This document shows positions 35,609-44,258 of a DNA stretch of 58,815 nucleotides, piece after piece. The position numbers and the translations under genes were made by a program. Numbering within the stretch: position 1 is the stretch's first letter; each line of letters starts with the position of its first letter. The notes under the pieces are model-generated. The model worked only from the letters and a program-made list of their open reading frames with translations. It was not told where the DNA came from and ran no database searches. Source of the stretch: Clostridiales bacterium (GTDB lineage: Bacteria > Bacillota > Clostridia > Christensenellales > Pumilibacteraceae); assembly GCA_022508445.1 (NCBI GenBank), contig JAFLVG010000011.1, forward strand, positions 1 to 58,815, in the 5' to 3' direction.

Positions 35609-36466
35609 TTAGTTCTCCTCCGCGGCGTTATCGGTAGTCGAATCGGATCTAGATTCGACGGTCGTATCCAAACAGATTATCTGCGGATTGTGTATGCAAA
35701 CGCGCTCGTTCTCGGGCGGCGGTTGCATATAGTCGCCGTAGATAGTGCGAAGCATCATATCGTATTTGGCAAATATCTTCAAATCGTAACCGCCGAACTT
35801 GATATCAATGTATTCATCCGTCAAACCTTTCGGGAATTTATCTCGCATTGTAACAGGCATCGACAAGTCTATATATTCGTAATTATCGGGCATATCCTTA
35901 TACTGCATAATGTAGGCTTCGCATTTTTCCTTGATGCGCCGCTTGGATTTTTTGGGGATTAAAAGCATCATTCTCGAAACAAGTTCAAGTATCTTGCCGC
36001 GCAACCCTTTGCCGGCTTTGAAAGGATGGTTGCGAGTATACACGAGGCGGAGCTTTGCTTTATAAAGAAACTTCTTACGCTTTTTCTTGTCCTTGGGTAT
36101 CCTGTCAAGCGGAAACACGTCGAGGAAAAATCCGTGATGTCCCGGTTTTTTCAACTCCTCTTCGCTCGACGCCATTATGGTATTGTCCTTATAAATCTTC
36201 GTATGTACGAAAATAGTGTCCGGATCGTCGCTCGCAAGAAGCGAATATCCGTCTGTCGGATGCTCGCGCCACACCGCGAGGAAGCGCTCGTACTCGTGCC
36301 GCTCCATTAAAACGTCCACGTCGTCGTCCCACGGTATAAATCCGCCGTGACGCACTGCACCGATTGCGGTGCCGTATGCAAGCGAGTATTTCAACCCGTG
36401 AGTCTTGCAGAACTCGTCGAACATGACGAGAATTTGGGTTTCGGCTTCTTGAAGTTTTAATAACAT
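35609..36466 (-). CDS. licD: LicD-family phosphotransferase (first copy)
   Basis: A 285-residue LicD/fukutin-type enzyme that transfers a phosphocholine-like group from a CDP donor to a sugar. Key region: YSLAYGTAIGAVRHGGFIPW followed by DDDVDVLM, carrying the metal-binding Asp cluster; then GFFLDVFPLDRIP; and the end DYMQPPPENERV. About 50% similar by eye to the neighbouring copy. The start is placed at ATG 36466 (AGGGGA 8 bases upstream); an in-frame GTG at 36607 would add 47 low-complexity residues. The stop directly abuts the fused transferase gene. Confidence 0.92.
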   Translation of the reverse strand: MLLKLQEAETQILVMFDEFCKTHGLKYSLAYGTAIGAVRHGGFIPWDDDVDVLMERHEYERFLAVWREHPTDGYSLLASDDPDTIFVHTKIYKDNTIMASSEEELKKPGHHGFFLDVFPLDRIPKDKKKRKKFLYKAKLRLVYTRNHPFKAGKGLRGKILELVSRMMLLIPKKSKRRIKEKCEAYIMQYKDMPDNYEYIDLSMPVTMRDKFPKGLTDEYIDIKFGGYDLKIFAKYDMMLRTIYGDYMQPPPENERVCIHNPQIICLDTTVESRSDSTTDNAAEEN

Positions 36467-36690
36467 GTTGTCATCCCCTTCGTTCGTTGCCGCCGCTTCG
36501 GCCTGCGGCACGAACTCCGTCATTGTATTTTGCGCGGCGCCGCATACCGCCGCTACCGGCATGTCCGCACTTTCACGATTGCGGTGACGCAGTCTGCTTT
36601 TCACCACGCCGATATAGCGAATGAGATACTGCCTTACAAGTACGTCGGCAATCAGTAAAAGTATTTTGAACGATCCGGATACAGTTACGT
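36467..36690 (-). other. Open spacer between licD copies, possible decayed membrane-protein tail
   Basis: This 300-bp gap is open in the licD frame for about 220 bases. It would encode a hydrophobic helix (FKILLLIADVLVRQYLIRYI), then a basic stretch (KSRLRHRNRE) and an Ala/Glu-rich tail. It has no start codon before the helix. It resembles the C-terminal end of an integral membrane glycan protein fused in frame to licD by deletion. Bases 36691-36766 hold nothing recognisable. Confidence 0.3.
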
Positions 36691-36766
36691 TTGCTATACT
36701 GCGTTTTTATCCATGCCTTTCAGTCTATGACCGATATCATACTCTCAACGTCTTTCGATATAAGCC

Positions 36767-37597
36767 TTAATCCTGCTTAACGGTGTTTTCTTCTTGCGCT
36801 TCGTTTAAATACGTTATTTCCGGATTGTGCTTGCAAACCCTTTCCTCCTCAGGCGGAAGCTGCATGTAATCACCGTACATCGTCGTAAGAAATTCATCGC
36901 TTTTGTTTGTTATCAAAACGTTAATTTGCTCGAACTTTATCTCGGAGGTTTCAAACAAATCTTTGGGATAGGAAAACCCGAGCACTCCGGGGCGTTCAAG
37001 TCCCATATAAACGAAATTGTCTTCCATATCTCTGTACTGCTGAATGTACTCGTGATAGCGTTGTTTGAGTTTGAGCTTGTACTTTTTGGGCTTCATTAGC
37101 AAAATTCTCGATACAAGATTGAGAAATTTACTGCCGTTTCTGTACGGAATATCCCGAGTGTAAACCAAGCGCAGTTTGGCTTTTCGCAAAAGTTTTTTGC
37201 GCTTTTTCTTGTCTGTGGGCACCTTGTCAAGCGGAAAGATATCGACAAAAACGCCCTGCGAGCCCGATACTTGCATTTTTCCGTCGGGCGACCATACAAC
37301 GCCGTCTTTATAGACCTTGCCGTGATTTATATGACAACCGGGATCTTCGTCTGTCGCAAGCGTGTAACCTTTGACAGGATTTTCACGCCACAATTTTACA
37401 AACCTTTTATACACGTTGCGGTCCATACAGATGTCTATATCGTCGTCCCACGGAATGAACCCGCCGTGCCGAACCGCGCCGAGCGCAGTACCTGCATACA
37501 CTGAATAGTTGATGTCGTTTTCACGGCAAAATTTATCGACAACCGTCAAAACCTCGAACTCAACCTTTTGCAGTTCTTTTAACCTTTGGTTTTCCAT
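36767..37597 (-). CDS. licD: LicD-family phosphotransferase (second copy)
   Basis: A 276-residue LicD paralogue: YSVYAGTALGAVRHGGFIPW then DDDIDICMD for metal binding; GVFVDIFPLDKVPTDKKKRK; end DYMQLPPEEERVCKHNPEI. AAGGAG lies 5-6 bases before the ATG. It differs from the first copy across the acceptor half, so the two probably decorate different sugars or positions. Transcribed with the rest of the locus. Confidence 0.92.
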   Translation of the reverse strand: MENQRLKELQKVEFEVLTVVDKFCRENDINYSVYAGTALGAVRHGGFIPWDDDIDICMDRNVYKRFVKLWRENPVKGYTLATDEDPGCHINHGKVYKDGVVWSPDGKMQVSGSQGVFVDIFPLDKVPTDKKKRKKLLRKAKLRLVYTRDIPYRNGSKFLNLVSRILLMKPKKYKLKLKQRYHEYIQQYRDMEDNFVYMGLERPGVLGFSYPKDLFETSEIKFEQINVLITNKSDEFLTTMYGDYMQLPPEEERVCKHNPEITYLNEAQEENTVKQD

Positions 37598-37686
37598 TAT
37601 GCTCCTTTTTGGGTATATCCCAAATATGATTTAAAATTATTGTTCTTGAATTCGGTTATCACGTTTTCGCCTTGCGGCGCAATTTA

Positions 37687-37769
37687 TATTTTAACGGGCA
37701 ATGCCGCATTTTCGCTTCTTTCGGTATTTCCGCGCTTCCGCGCCTACCCCGTCGCGAAGCTCCGACGGC
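37687..37769 (-). pseudogene. Frameshifted fragment of a glycosyltransferase C-terminus
   Basis: These 83 bases match 41166-41249 (C-terminal part of the GT2 gene 41099-42046) with five substitutions and one missing base. The intact copy encodes PAELRDEVAAEARKYRKEAK; here the missing base breaks the frame after RKYRK. The fragment starts 12 bases after the manA stop codon and has no upstream partner, so it is a leftover of duplication or recombination inside the locus. Confidence 0.8.
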
Positions 37770-37780
37770 TTCGGTGTGAC

Positions 37781-38689
37781 TCAGTCGGCTGCAATGCAGT
37801 CGGTAGTAGTTTCAAGCACTGTAATATTTCCGCTTATATCCACGCGCTCCCCCGCATTAACGAAAAAGCAATCGCCACACTGCGCTACTCTCCCACTGAC
37901 CATTCCAAAGCCGTCTGTCACAGTCACTGCGGTATAGCTACTATCGTTGAATACGGTATGAGCTCCGTCTTTCTTTTTTACAGTAAAATATTCACAGCGA
38001 GCAAGACAGTCATCAAACCGTATCGGCGTGTACTGCGAAAAGTCGAGGACAGACAATGCTTGTTCTAGGTGCAATTCACGACGATTGCCCTGATCGTCCA
38101 TACGGCAATAATCGAACAATCGAAATGTAGTATTGCTGTTCTGCTGTATTTCTACGAGCAAACAGCCCGCTCCTATCGCATGAACCGTACCCGCGGGGAC
38201 AAAATATGACTCGCCCTTTTTAATCGGAATGTAGTTAAGCAGATCGAGAATGGATCCGTCCTCAACCGCGCGTAAACACTCTTGACGATTTGTATTACGT
38301 TTAAAACCGAGATAAATACCTGCGCCTTCGGCGCAATCTACTACATACCACATCTCGGACTTACCCATCATGCCTTCGTGTCTTTTCGCAAATTCGTCGG
38401 TTGGATGCACTTGCACAGAAAGATTATCATCCGAGTCTATCAGCTTAATCAAAGCCGGAAACTCATTGAATGCTTCACAAGCTTTTCCCCATGTCGGTTT
38501 AGGACACGCGAATCCAATGCGCTCTCCGCTTTCTGTAAAATTTTCACCATCCGCATTGAACGAGCAAATCCACGCCTCGGCGATTTTTTCAGCTACTGCT
38601 GAATTTCCCGAACCGTTCAAGCGAAGGATATCATAAAGCCTATGTCCGCCCCAAATATAATTTTTAGTTATCGGTATCAGTTTTTTCAT
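37781..38689 (-). CDS. manA: Class I mannose-6-phosphate isomerase
   Basis: A 302-residue cytosolic zinc enzyme that interconverts fructose-6-P and mannose-6-P and feeds GDP-mannose or related donors. Landmarks: YIWGGHRL (start), LIKLIDSDDNLSVQVHPTDE with zinc-binding Gln/His, KSEMWYVVDCAEGAGIYLGF, YFVPAGTVHAIGAGCLLVEI (second zinc His) and EIQQNSNTTFRLFDY. Length fits the Bacillus type (about 315). Start ATG 38689 overlaps the flippase gene by 26 bases and lacks a good Shine-Dalgarno, so translation is likely coupled. Confidence 0.93.
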   Translation of the reverse strand: MKKLIPITKNYIWGGHRLYDILRLNGSGNSAVAEKIAEAWICSFNADGENFTESGERIGFACPKPTWGKACEAFNEFPALIKLIDSDDNLSVQVHPTDEFAKRHEGMMGKSEMWYVVDCAEGAGIYLGFKRNTNRQECLRAVEDGSILDLLNYIPIKKGESYFVPAGTVHAIGAGCLLVEIQQNSNTTFRLFDYCRMDDQGNRRELHLEQALSVLDFSQYTPIRFDDCLARCEYFTVKKKDGAHTVFNDSSYTAVTVTDGFGMVSGRVAQCGDCFFVNAGERVDISGNITVLETTTDCIAAD

Positions 38690-40328
38690 CTTGTTTTTCG
38701 GTGACTGCGGTTTCAACTTCGTTCGACTCAATCTCATCGGAGGTTGCGGCACAAGCGTTTGCTATTTGCTCTTCCGCACCAACTGCCGCCAATGTTGCCT
38801 TTTTACTCTTTCTTCCGAAAATGCGTTTCAATGTCGTGAGTAGATATTTAAACTCTTGCGTCCTATGATAAGCCAGCACAAAAATCAGATTAGGCAAAAT
38901 CAAACATATAACGAATTTTGCGATAAAGCACCATATTCCACTACTCGGGATAAAATAACAACAACCGAATGCGGCAGCGCCTGCACAAAATGCAACTATG
39001 GTATAAATCGCATATCGAATGAAATAGTTTACGGTATTTACCTTGAAATAATTTTTGTAAAGCACAAAAGGCTCTACCCACAGTGGCGCGGCTACCGTAC
39101 TTACTATCGTAGCCACAATAACGCCGTTTATGCCGATATATCTTACCAGCAGAATGTCCAGTCCCAAATTTATTCCCGCCTCGAACAGCGGCTTGAATTT
39201 ATCGTTCCAAAACAAGCCCGCGCATTCTTTGAATGCGTCTGTCATCCTTCGTGACGCAGTCAAGTAAAAGCTTGTACAAATTAATATGACGGTAAGATAT
39301 TCAAGCTTGTATGCGGCATTGCCCGTCAACAATACGATAAAGTCTTGAAAGCAAATGACAAGTCCCAATGTAAAAAAGCAGACAAGCCACATGAGCACCA
39401 TATTCAAAGCCTTGTATATCTTATAAACATCTTCCTTAGTTTTAGTGGCAATTAAATTTCCTACACTGCTTCTCACCGCTGTTATAAACAAGTTTATAAT
39501 CGATAAAAACGCAGTCGTAACAAGCGTATAGTTGGAATACATACCCAAAATGGTCGCACCTATATACGCAGAAATTATTATGCTGTCCGTTGAAAATACC
39601 GCTGCGCTACCGATCTTGTGAAAAACGAGCGCACTTGTATTTTTGGCGATCTCGCGTTTATCCGCTTTATTTATAGGCTGCGCTTTGCCTCGTATATCGG
39701 GAAACAGTTTGTACGATAAAGCAAAAACAATTGCCGCGTCCGCCGCGCTGAACACCACCATCACAGCAATGTAAGCATAGTAATTGCGCCAAACTACCAT
39801 AATGATGACCTGCACTATCGACAACGCCACGTTTACAATCAATCCCACCTTGCTCTCGATGTCGTTACGCTGATATGCGAAAACAAGTGACCGACGATAC
39901 GCAAAGAAATATCCTATAACATTGTGCGATAAGTAAAGAACGTACACGACAGTCAAATTGACGTCTACGTTAGGTGCATCTTTGATTAAATACGGCAATG
40001 CGGGAATAAGACTCAGTCCTATTACGACAACCACGCCACCTATTATCAAATAGAAATTACGATACAGCCTTAAAAACGACTTGATTTTTTCGGTATCGTT
40101 ATCTGCAATAGGCTTGTACATCGAATACACTATGGCGTTGCCTACTCCGAGTTCCGCCAACGACAACACATTCAAGATGTTGGAATACAAACCGTTTAAG
40201 CCGAGATATTCGACCGCCAAATATCTTACAAAAATTGCTCGAACAACAAAATTGAGCAGCATTTTCGTAACATACGCAATAGCTGCAAAGAACGTGTTTT
40301 TAGTAGAATGTGCCGCTCTTCCGTCCAA
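38664..40328 (-). CDS. Wzx-type oligosaccharide flippase
   Basis: A 554-residue membrane protein with 12-14 hydrophobic segments. N-terminal signature: NTFFAAIAYVTKMLLNFVVR, then VRYLAVEYLGLNGLYSNILN and LSLAELGVGNAIVYSMYKPI, typical of the polysaccharide synthesis MOP flippases of Gram-positive capsule clusters. It would flip the lipid-linked repeat unit built by the neighbours. The last 60 residues form an acidic Ala/Glu/Thr tail in the cytoplasm, not usual for the family. It starts 4 bases after the GT32 gene. Confidence 0.92.
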   Translation of the reverse strand: MDGRAAHSTKNTFFAAIAYVTKMLLNFVVRAIFVRYLAVEYLGLNGLYSNILNVLSLAELGVGNAIVYSMYKPIADNDTEKIKSFLRLYRNFYLIIGGVVVVIGLSLIPALPYLIKDAPNVDVNLTVVYVLYLSHNVIGYFFAYRRSLVFAYQRNDIESKVGLIVNVALSIVQVIIMVVWRNYYAYIAVMVVFSAADAAIVFALSYKLFPDIRGKAQPINKADKREIAKNTSALVFHKIGSAAVFSTDSIIISAYIGATILGMYSNYTLVTTAFLSIINLFITAVRSSVGNLIATKTKEDVYKIYKALNMVLMWLVCFFTLGLVICFQDFIVLLTGNAAYKLEYLTVILICTSFYLTASRRMTDAFKECAGLFWNDKFKPLFEAGINLGLDILLVRYIGINGVIVATIVSTVAAPLWVEPFVLYKNYFKVNTVNYFIRYAIYTIVAFCAGAAAFGCCYFIPSSGIWCFIAKFVICLILPNLIFVLAYHRTQEFKYLLTTLKRIFGRKSKKATLAAVGAEEQIANACAATSDEIESNEVETAVTEKQDEKTDTDN

Positions 40329-40332
40329 ATTA

Positions 40333-41109
40333 TTATCCTCTTTTACGGAACGGATACTTGAATATTTTTTTTACCGTCCCTCCGAAACCGTTAAAAACAA
40401 GACTGTGCGCAAGCCTACGCCCCATAAATTTGCTCAGCTTCCTGACTTTGGCAAGCTTTTTCAACTCCTCGGGGCTACGCCACGAATTAGTGAATCTGTG
40501 AATACAATATGTATTCGGAGTCACTTTGACCTTAAAAGTAAACATGTCTTGCGGTGAAAAATACGCCTTTGGGTAAATTGCGCCGTCAGGCAACACAATC
40601 GTTTTTTTGAAATTCAATTCTTTTATTGAATACATCTCGCGCATTTTTGCCGTAAACGGAATTGGCAACGGTACAATATTCATGCTGCCATCCTCATTTA
40701 TAAAGCGCGTGGATTTAAAATATTCAAGCATTTCCGCGAAAACCCGATGCCCGGCGACTGCGCCCAGAACCGCAGGCTCGAATGTGCCACGATCCTCATA
40801 CCCTGTAAAAATATCGTGTTCTAATAAATCGTCGAAGCTTTTGACAACCTCCACGTCGCTGTCGAAATATATTCCGCCGTGTTCGTGCAACACCCAAAAT
40901 CTGAAATAGTCTGCCACGAAAGCATATTTTTTCGCGGCGTAAGCTTGCGCAACATAGTCACCGTAAGCGTTAGGATCGAAATTATTCTCATCCCATCTGC
41001 AAATTTCATAGTCCGGCATAAATTTTTTCCACGACTCTATGCACATAATCGCCTTGTCTGACAACGGATTGCCGCCGAACCAACAAAAATGTATCTTTTT
41101 AGGTATCAC
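40333..41109 (-). CDS. GT32-type glycosyltransferase
   Basis: A 258-residue enzyme of the Gly_transf_sug/GT32 family: IPKKIHFCWFGGNPLSDKAI, CIESWKKFMPDYEICRWDE, YAFVADYFRFWVLHEHGGIY then FDSDVEVVKSFDDLL with the DxD metal motif, and the C-terminal HRFTNSW. It adds one sugar to the repeat unit; donor unknown. The start is GTG 41109, inside the end of the GT2 gene (11-base overlap), with AGAGGATG upstream. Confidence 0.9.
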   Translation of the reverse strand: MIPKKIHFCWFGGNPLSDKAIMCIESWKKFMPDYEICRWDENNFDPNAYGDYVAQAYAAKKYAFVADYFRFWVLHEHGGIYFDSDVEVVKSFDDLLEHDIFTGYEDRGTFEPAVLGAVAGHRVFAEMLEYFKSTRFINEDGSMNIVPLPIPFTAKMREMYSIKELNFKKTIVLPDGAIYPKAYFSPQDMFTFKVKVTPNTYCIHRFTNSWRSPEELKKLAKVRKLSKFMGRRLAHSLVFNGFGGTVKKIFKYPFRKRG

Positions 41110-42046
41110 TATTTTTCATCCTCTTCAATTTGTATTTCAACAAGTTATACGCCGTTTTCGCTCGGTATTTTAACGGACAATGCCGCATTTTCGCTTCTTT
41201 ACGGTATTTCCGCGCTTCCGCGGCTACCTCGTCGCGAAGCTCCGCCGGCAAAAAATCTTTGTTCGCCGCATAACCGCTTAACGTCAATGCGGCACGGCAT
41301 CTGAAATAATCGGCTACCCGTTTATCTCCGATTTCCGTAAAATAATCGACGTTCGACCGAAATGCGTCGCGCATATCCGCAAAGCTTTTCATGCTTTTCG
41401 AGCCATTCATTATACTGCCGCTACGTTGTCTGTAAAAATATAACGGCTTGTTTACTCGCACATATCGCTTGCACCCGTACAGCGTTTTATATGTGAAAAA
41501 CTCGTCCTCATGCAGTCTTCCCTCTTCGAAGAGAGTACTTCCGAGCAAGTCGCGTTTATAAATCTTATTCCACACTACTACGAGCGGCTTGCCTTTGCCC
41601 GAATCGGTCAAAAGCTTCTTGATGTCGTCGCGAACGGTAACAGATTTTTTGACGTGATTGACGGGCTCTGAAACTCTGCCTTCGCAAAACTTGACATATT
41701 CGCATTCGCAAATGTCGGCGTCGTATTTGACTACACAGTCTATCAAAGTTTTTACATAGTCCGCATCGACGTAATCGTCGCTGTCGATGAACACCACGCA
41801 TTCCCCGTTCGCCTGCTTCAAACCGCAATTCCGTGCCGACGACAGCCCGCCGTTCTCTTTATGAAATACCCGCACGCGCTCATCCGACTTCGCATATTTT
41901 TCGCATATCTCGCCGCTGTCGTCCGTGCTTCCGTCGTCAACGAGAATAATCTCCAAATCGGTATACGACTGCCCTATGACGCTGTTCAAACATTGTTCGA
42001 GATATTCCGACACATTATAAACGGGTATTATGACGCTCACCATCAT
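41099..42046 (-). CDS. Family 2 glycosyltransferase
   Basis: A 315-residue GT2 enzyme: MVSVIIPVYNVSEYLEQCLN, ILVDDGSTDDSGEICEKYA, KENGGLSSARNCGL and the DxD-type VVFIDSDDYVDADYV. The C-terminal half is helical and has no membrane segments. The start at 42046 overlaps the previous gene's stop as ATGA and has AGGAG upstream. Its C-terminal coding sequence recurs as a broken fragment at 37687-37769. Confidence 0.93.
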   Translation of the reverse strand: MMVSVIIPVYNVSEYLEQCLNSVIGQSYTDLEIILVDDGSTDDSGEICEKYAKSDERVRVFHKENGGLSSARNCGLKQANGECVVFIDSDDYVDADYVKTLIDCVVKYDADICECEYVKFCEGRVSEPVNHVKKSVTVRDDIKKLLTDSGKGKPLVVVWNKIYKRDLLGSTLFEEGRLHEDEFFTYKTLYGCKRYVRVNKPLYFYRQRSGSIMNGSKSMKSFADMRDAFRSNVDYFTEIGDKRVADYFRCRAALTLSGYAANKDFLPAELRDEVAAEARKYRKEAKMRHCPLKYRAKTAYNLLKYKLKRMKNSDT

Positions 42047-43041
42047 CGACCGCTTCTCCTCGACCGCGCGTACTTTTTGATAAGCCAAACAAATTTATGT
42101 TTAAGCGCGAACACCATGAACTTGCCTTGCCTGCAATAGTATTTTGCTTGTTTTATGCATTGTCGATAAAAATCGTCTTTGAGCTGTCTTTTAATTTCCT
42201 TGCGCACCATTTTGTACGGCTCATTGCCGCCGAGGTGCGATAAGCATATATTAAAGAATTTGTGCGTTATGTTGCGGCAAAACTGCGCCTCAAAATCAAA
42301 CTGCGACAAATCTATAAAGCGCTTGTAGCTATTGCCGATGAGCTTGGCCTCGTCCCAATTCCTTGGCTTGGCAGACATGATAGCCGATTGCGGATTAGTA
42401 CGGTAGTTATACAGGCACCCGTCTATAACGAACATCGACTGCGCCATGAATATGCACGACCTGATACACACCGAGTCCTCGCCTATTTTTATGCGATCGT
42501 CGATACCGTTTTGGACTTTTACAAAAATCTCGCGACGCACGGCTTTCGCGCAAACATTGGACGTAAAAGAATCGGCATAAGCATTTTCGATAAGTCGCGG
42601 AAAAATCTCGCGCTCCAAGTCCGCACGCGTAAAAAATCCGCTTCGTGCTTTGACCGGCTTCATTACGGTCGTATCTCTGTAAAACTTAACAGTACCGCAG
42701 CAAACGGCGTCCGCATCGTGCGCTTTCAGTGCGTCGTTGAACATATGAAGGTATTCGGGCGACACCGTATCGTCCGAGTCTACGCAAACGATGTATTCCC
42801 CACGCGCCGCGTTAGCGCCGGCTTTTCTCGCGCTCGTAACTCCGCCGTTGTCCTTGTGAATTACGACAACACGCTTGTCCGTCTTTTCGTACTCGTCGCA
42901 AATATCGGGACAGCCGTCCGGCGAACCGTCGTCTACGAGAATGAGCTCGAAGTCGCGGAACGTTTGCGCGAGTATGCTATCCACACATTCGCGCAAAAAC
43001 GCTTCCGATTTATATATGGGCACTATGACGCTGAATAACAT
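42043..43041 (-). CDS. Family 2 glycosyltransferase
   Basis: A 332-residue GT2 enzyme: MLFSVIVPIYKSEAFLRECV, ELILVDDGSPDGCPDICDEY, KDNGGVTSARKAGANAARGE and the DxD-type YIVCVDSDDTVSPEYLHMF. The C-terminus is basic (KKYARSRRSGR), as in membrane-associated transferases. It overlaps the polymerase gene by 32 bases and the next GT2 by four. Probably adds one sugar of the repeat. Confidence 0.93.
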   Translation of the reverse strand: MLFSVIVPIYKSEAFLRECVDSILAQTFRDFELILVDDGSPDGCPDICDEYEKTDKRVVVIHKDNGGVTSARKAGANAARGEYIVCVDSDDTVSPEYLHMFNDALKAHDADAVCCGTVKFYRDTTVMKPVKARSGFFTRADLEREIFPRLIENAYADSFTSNVCAKAVRREIFVKVQNGIDDRIKIGEDSVCIRSCIFMAQSMFVIDGCLYNYRTNPQSAIMSAKPRNWDEAKLIGNSYKRFIDLSQFDFEAQFCRNITHKFFNICLSHLGGNEPYKMVRKEIKRQLKDDFYRQCIKQAKYYCRQGKFMVFALKHKFVWLIKKYARSRRSGR

Positions 43042-44200
43042 GTTTCCTTACGCGTTTGGAAAAGTAATAATTTATATTGTCTTGCGTTTCGATCACGTCG
43101 GCGGCACAAGCGCAAACGAGTGCAAGTAATATATACACCATACTGTTCGCGTCTATCAACGATTGACAGAATGCGAACGCGACAAACGCCCGAGAACGTT
43201 TGTTCTTTATCCTCTTGAACAATGTCGCTATAATCAGTGCGAATAAAACAAAGCCGACAATTCCTACTTGTGACAGCAAGTCAAAATACAGATTGTGAGA
43301 CGAAGGATGAATACCGTAAGTCAAATAAACGTTGTTTCCGAAAACCGGGTGTTTTACCCACTCGGATAATGCGATAAGCCATAGATCGGTTCTGCCGTTG
43401 CTGTTCAAAAAATCGATATTTCGCTCGTTAGACAAATAAACAAACGCCACAATCCCTATTGCTGCAATAATAGGCAAAACAACTATTGACATCTTTGCAA
43501 AGCGTTTAGAACGAATATTGGTCAAAAGCAGAACGAGCGCTCCTATAAACCCGGATACAATAGCGCCTCTCGATTGAACGAAGTAAAGAGTGTATGCGTT
43601 AATTCCCATCGATGCTACAAGTACTGCCTTTTTAAGAAGATTAAACCTCTTGTAATGTCTTAAAATGCCGTATAACATAATGAGAAGTGACAACGCAATC
43701 GGGTACGCAATCGCATTTGCATTCGTCGTATATTCGGTCAAAATATGAATTTTCGTTCTATCCGCAAATCCGTTTTGATTGTTAATACAAATCATTATGC
43801 TTGCAATTACGCCTACGACTGCGCTAAACACGAGCAATGCTCTATTGGCTTTTACCGTTATCCTGCGGCTTATGACCGCATACAATAACAACAGAACCGG
43901 TCCGCCTAGGAAATTGGCCAAAGCTCCGAGCTTGATATTGCTTATATTAAGAAATTGAAGCAAGACAACATATAAGATGAACGAAAAGATAAATAATACC
44001 GACTCGTCAATCCGCCCTCGCCTAAATCGAACTATGCACATAAAACTCGCCAGTATGAGTCCGATATATTCTATAACCGCCAACATGCCGAAATCCATAT
44101 CGAGCAGGAACACTTCCGCCGCAACAGCAATAAGCAAGAACAAAAATGCGAAATTATACAGATAACGGTATTTCGCACTGTTTACGAAAAACCGTGACAT
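43010..44200 (-). CDS. O-antigen-ligase/Wzy-type polymerase
   Basis: A 396-residue membrane protein with about 10-12 hydrophobic segments and a large outer loop carrying the Wzy_C pattern: NSNGRTDLWLIALSEWVKHP, VFGNN, and GIHPSSHNLYFDLLSQVGIV, where Arg and His residues are the family's essential ones. It would polymerise or ligate the flipped repeat units. The start is set at ATG 44200 because TAGGAG lies 8 bases before it; an ATG at 44251 has no ribosome site. The end overlaps the GT2 gene. Confidence 0.88.
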   Translation of the reverse strand: MSRFFVNSAKYRYLYNFAFLFLLIAVAAEVFLLDMDFGMLAVIEYIGLILASFMCIVRFRRGRIDESVLFIFSFILYVVLLQFLNISNIKLGALANFLGGPVLLLLYAVISRRITVKANRALLVFSAVVGVIASIMICINNQNGFADRTKIHILTEYTTNANAIAYPIALSLLIMLYGILRHYKRFNLLKKAVLVASMGINAYTLYFVQSRGAIVSGFIGALVLLLTNIRSKRFAKMSIVVLPIIAAIGIVAFVYLSNERNIDFLNSNGRTDLWLIALSEWVKHPVFGNNVYLTYGIHPSSHNLYFDLLSQVGIVGFVLFALIIATLFKRIKNKRSRAFVAFAFCQSLIDANSMVYILLALVCACAADVIETQDNINYYFSKRVRKHVIQRHSAHI

Positions 44201-44258
44201 CTTGCGGCTCCTATGGGCGTTTAATCGATTTTCGATGATATATGTCGTCATTTTATTC

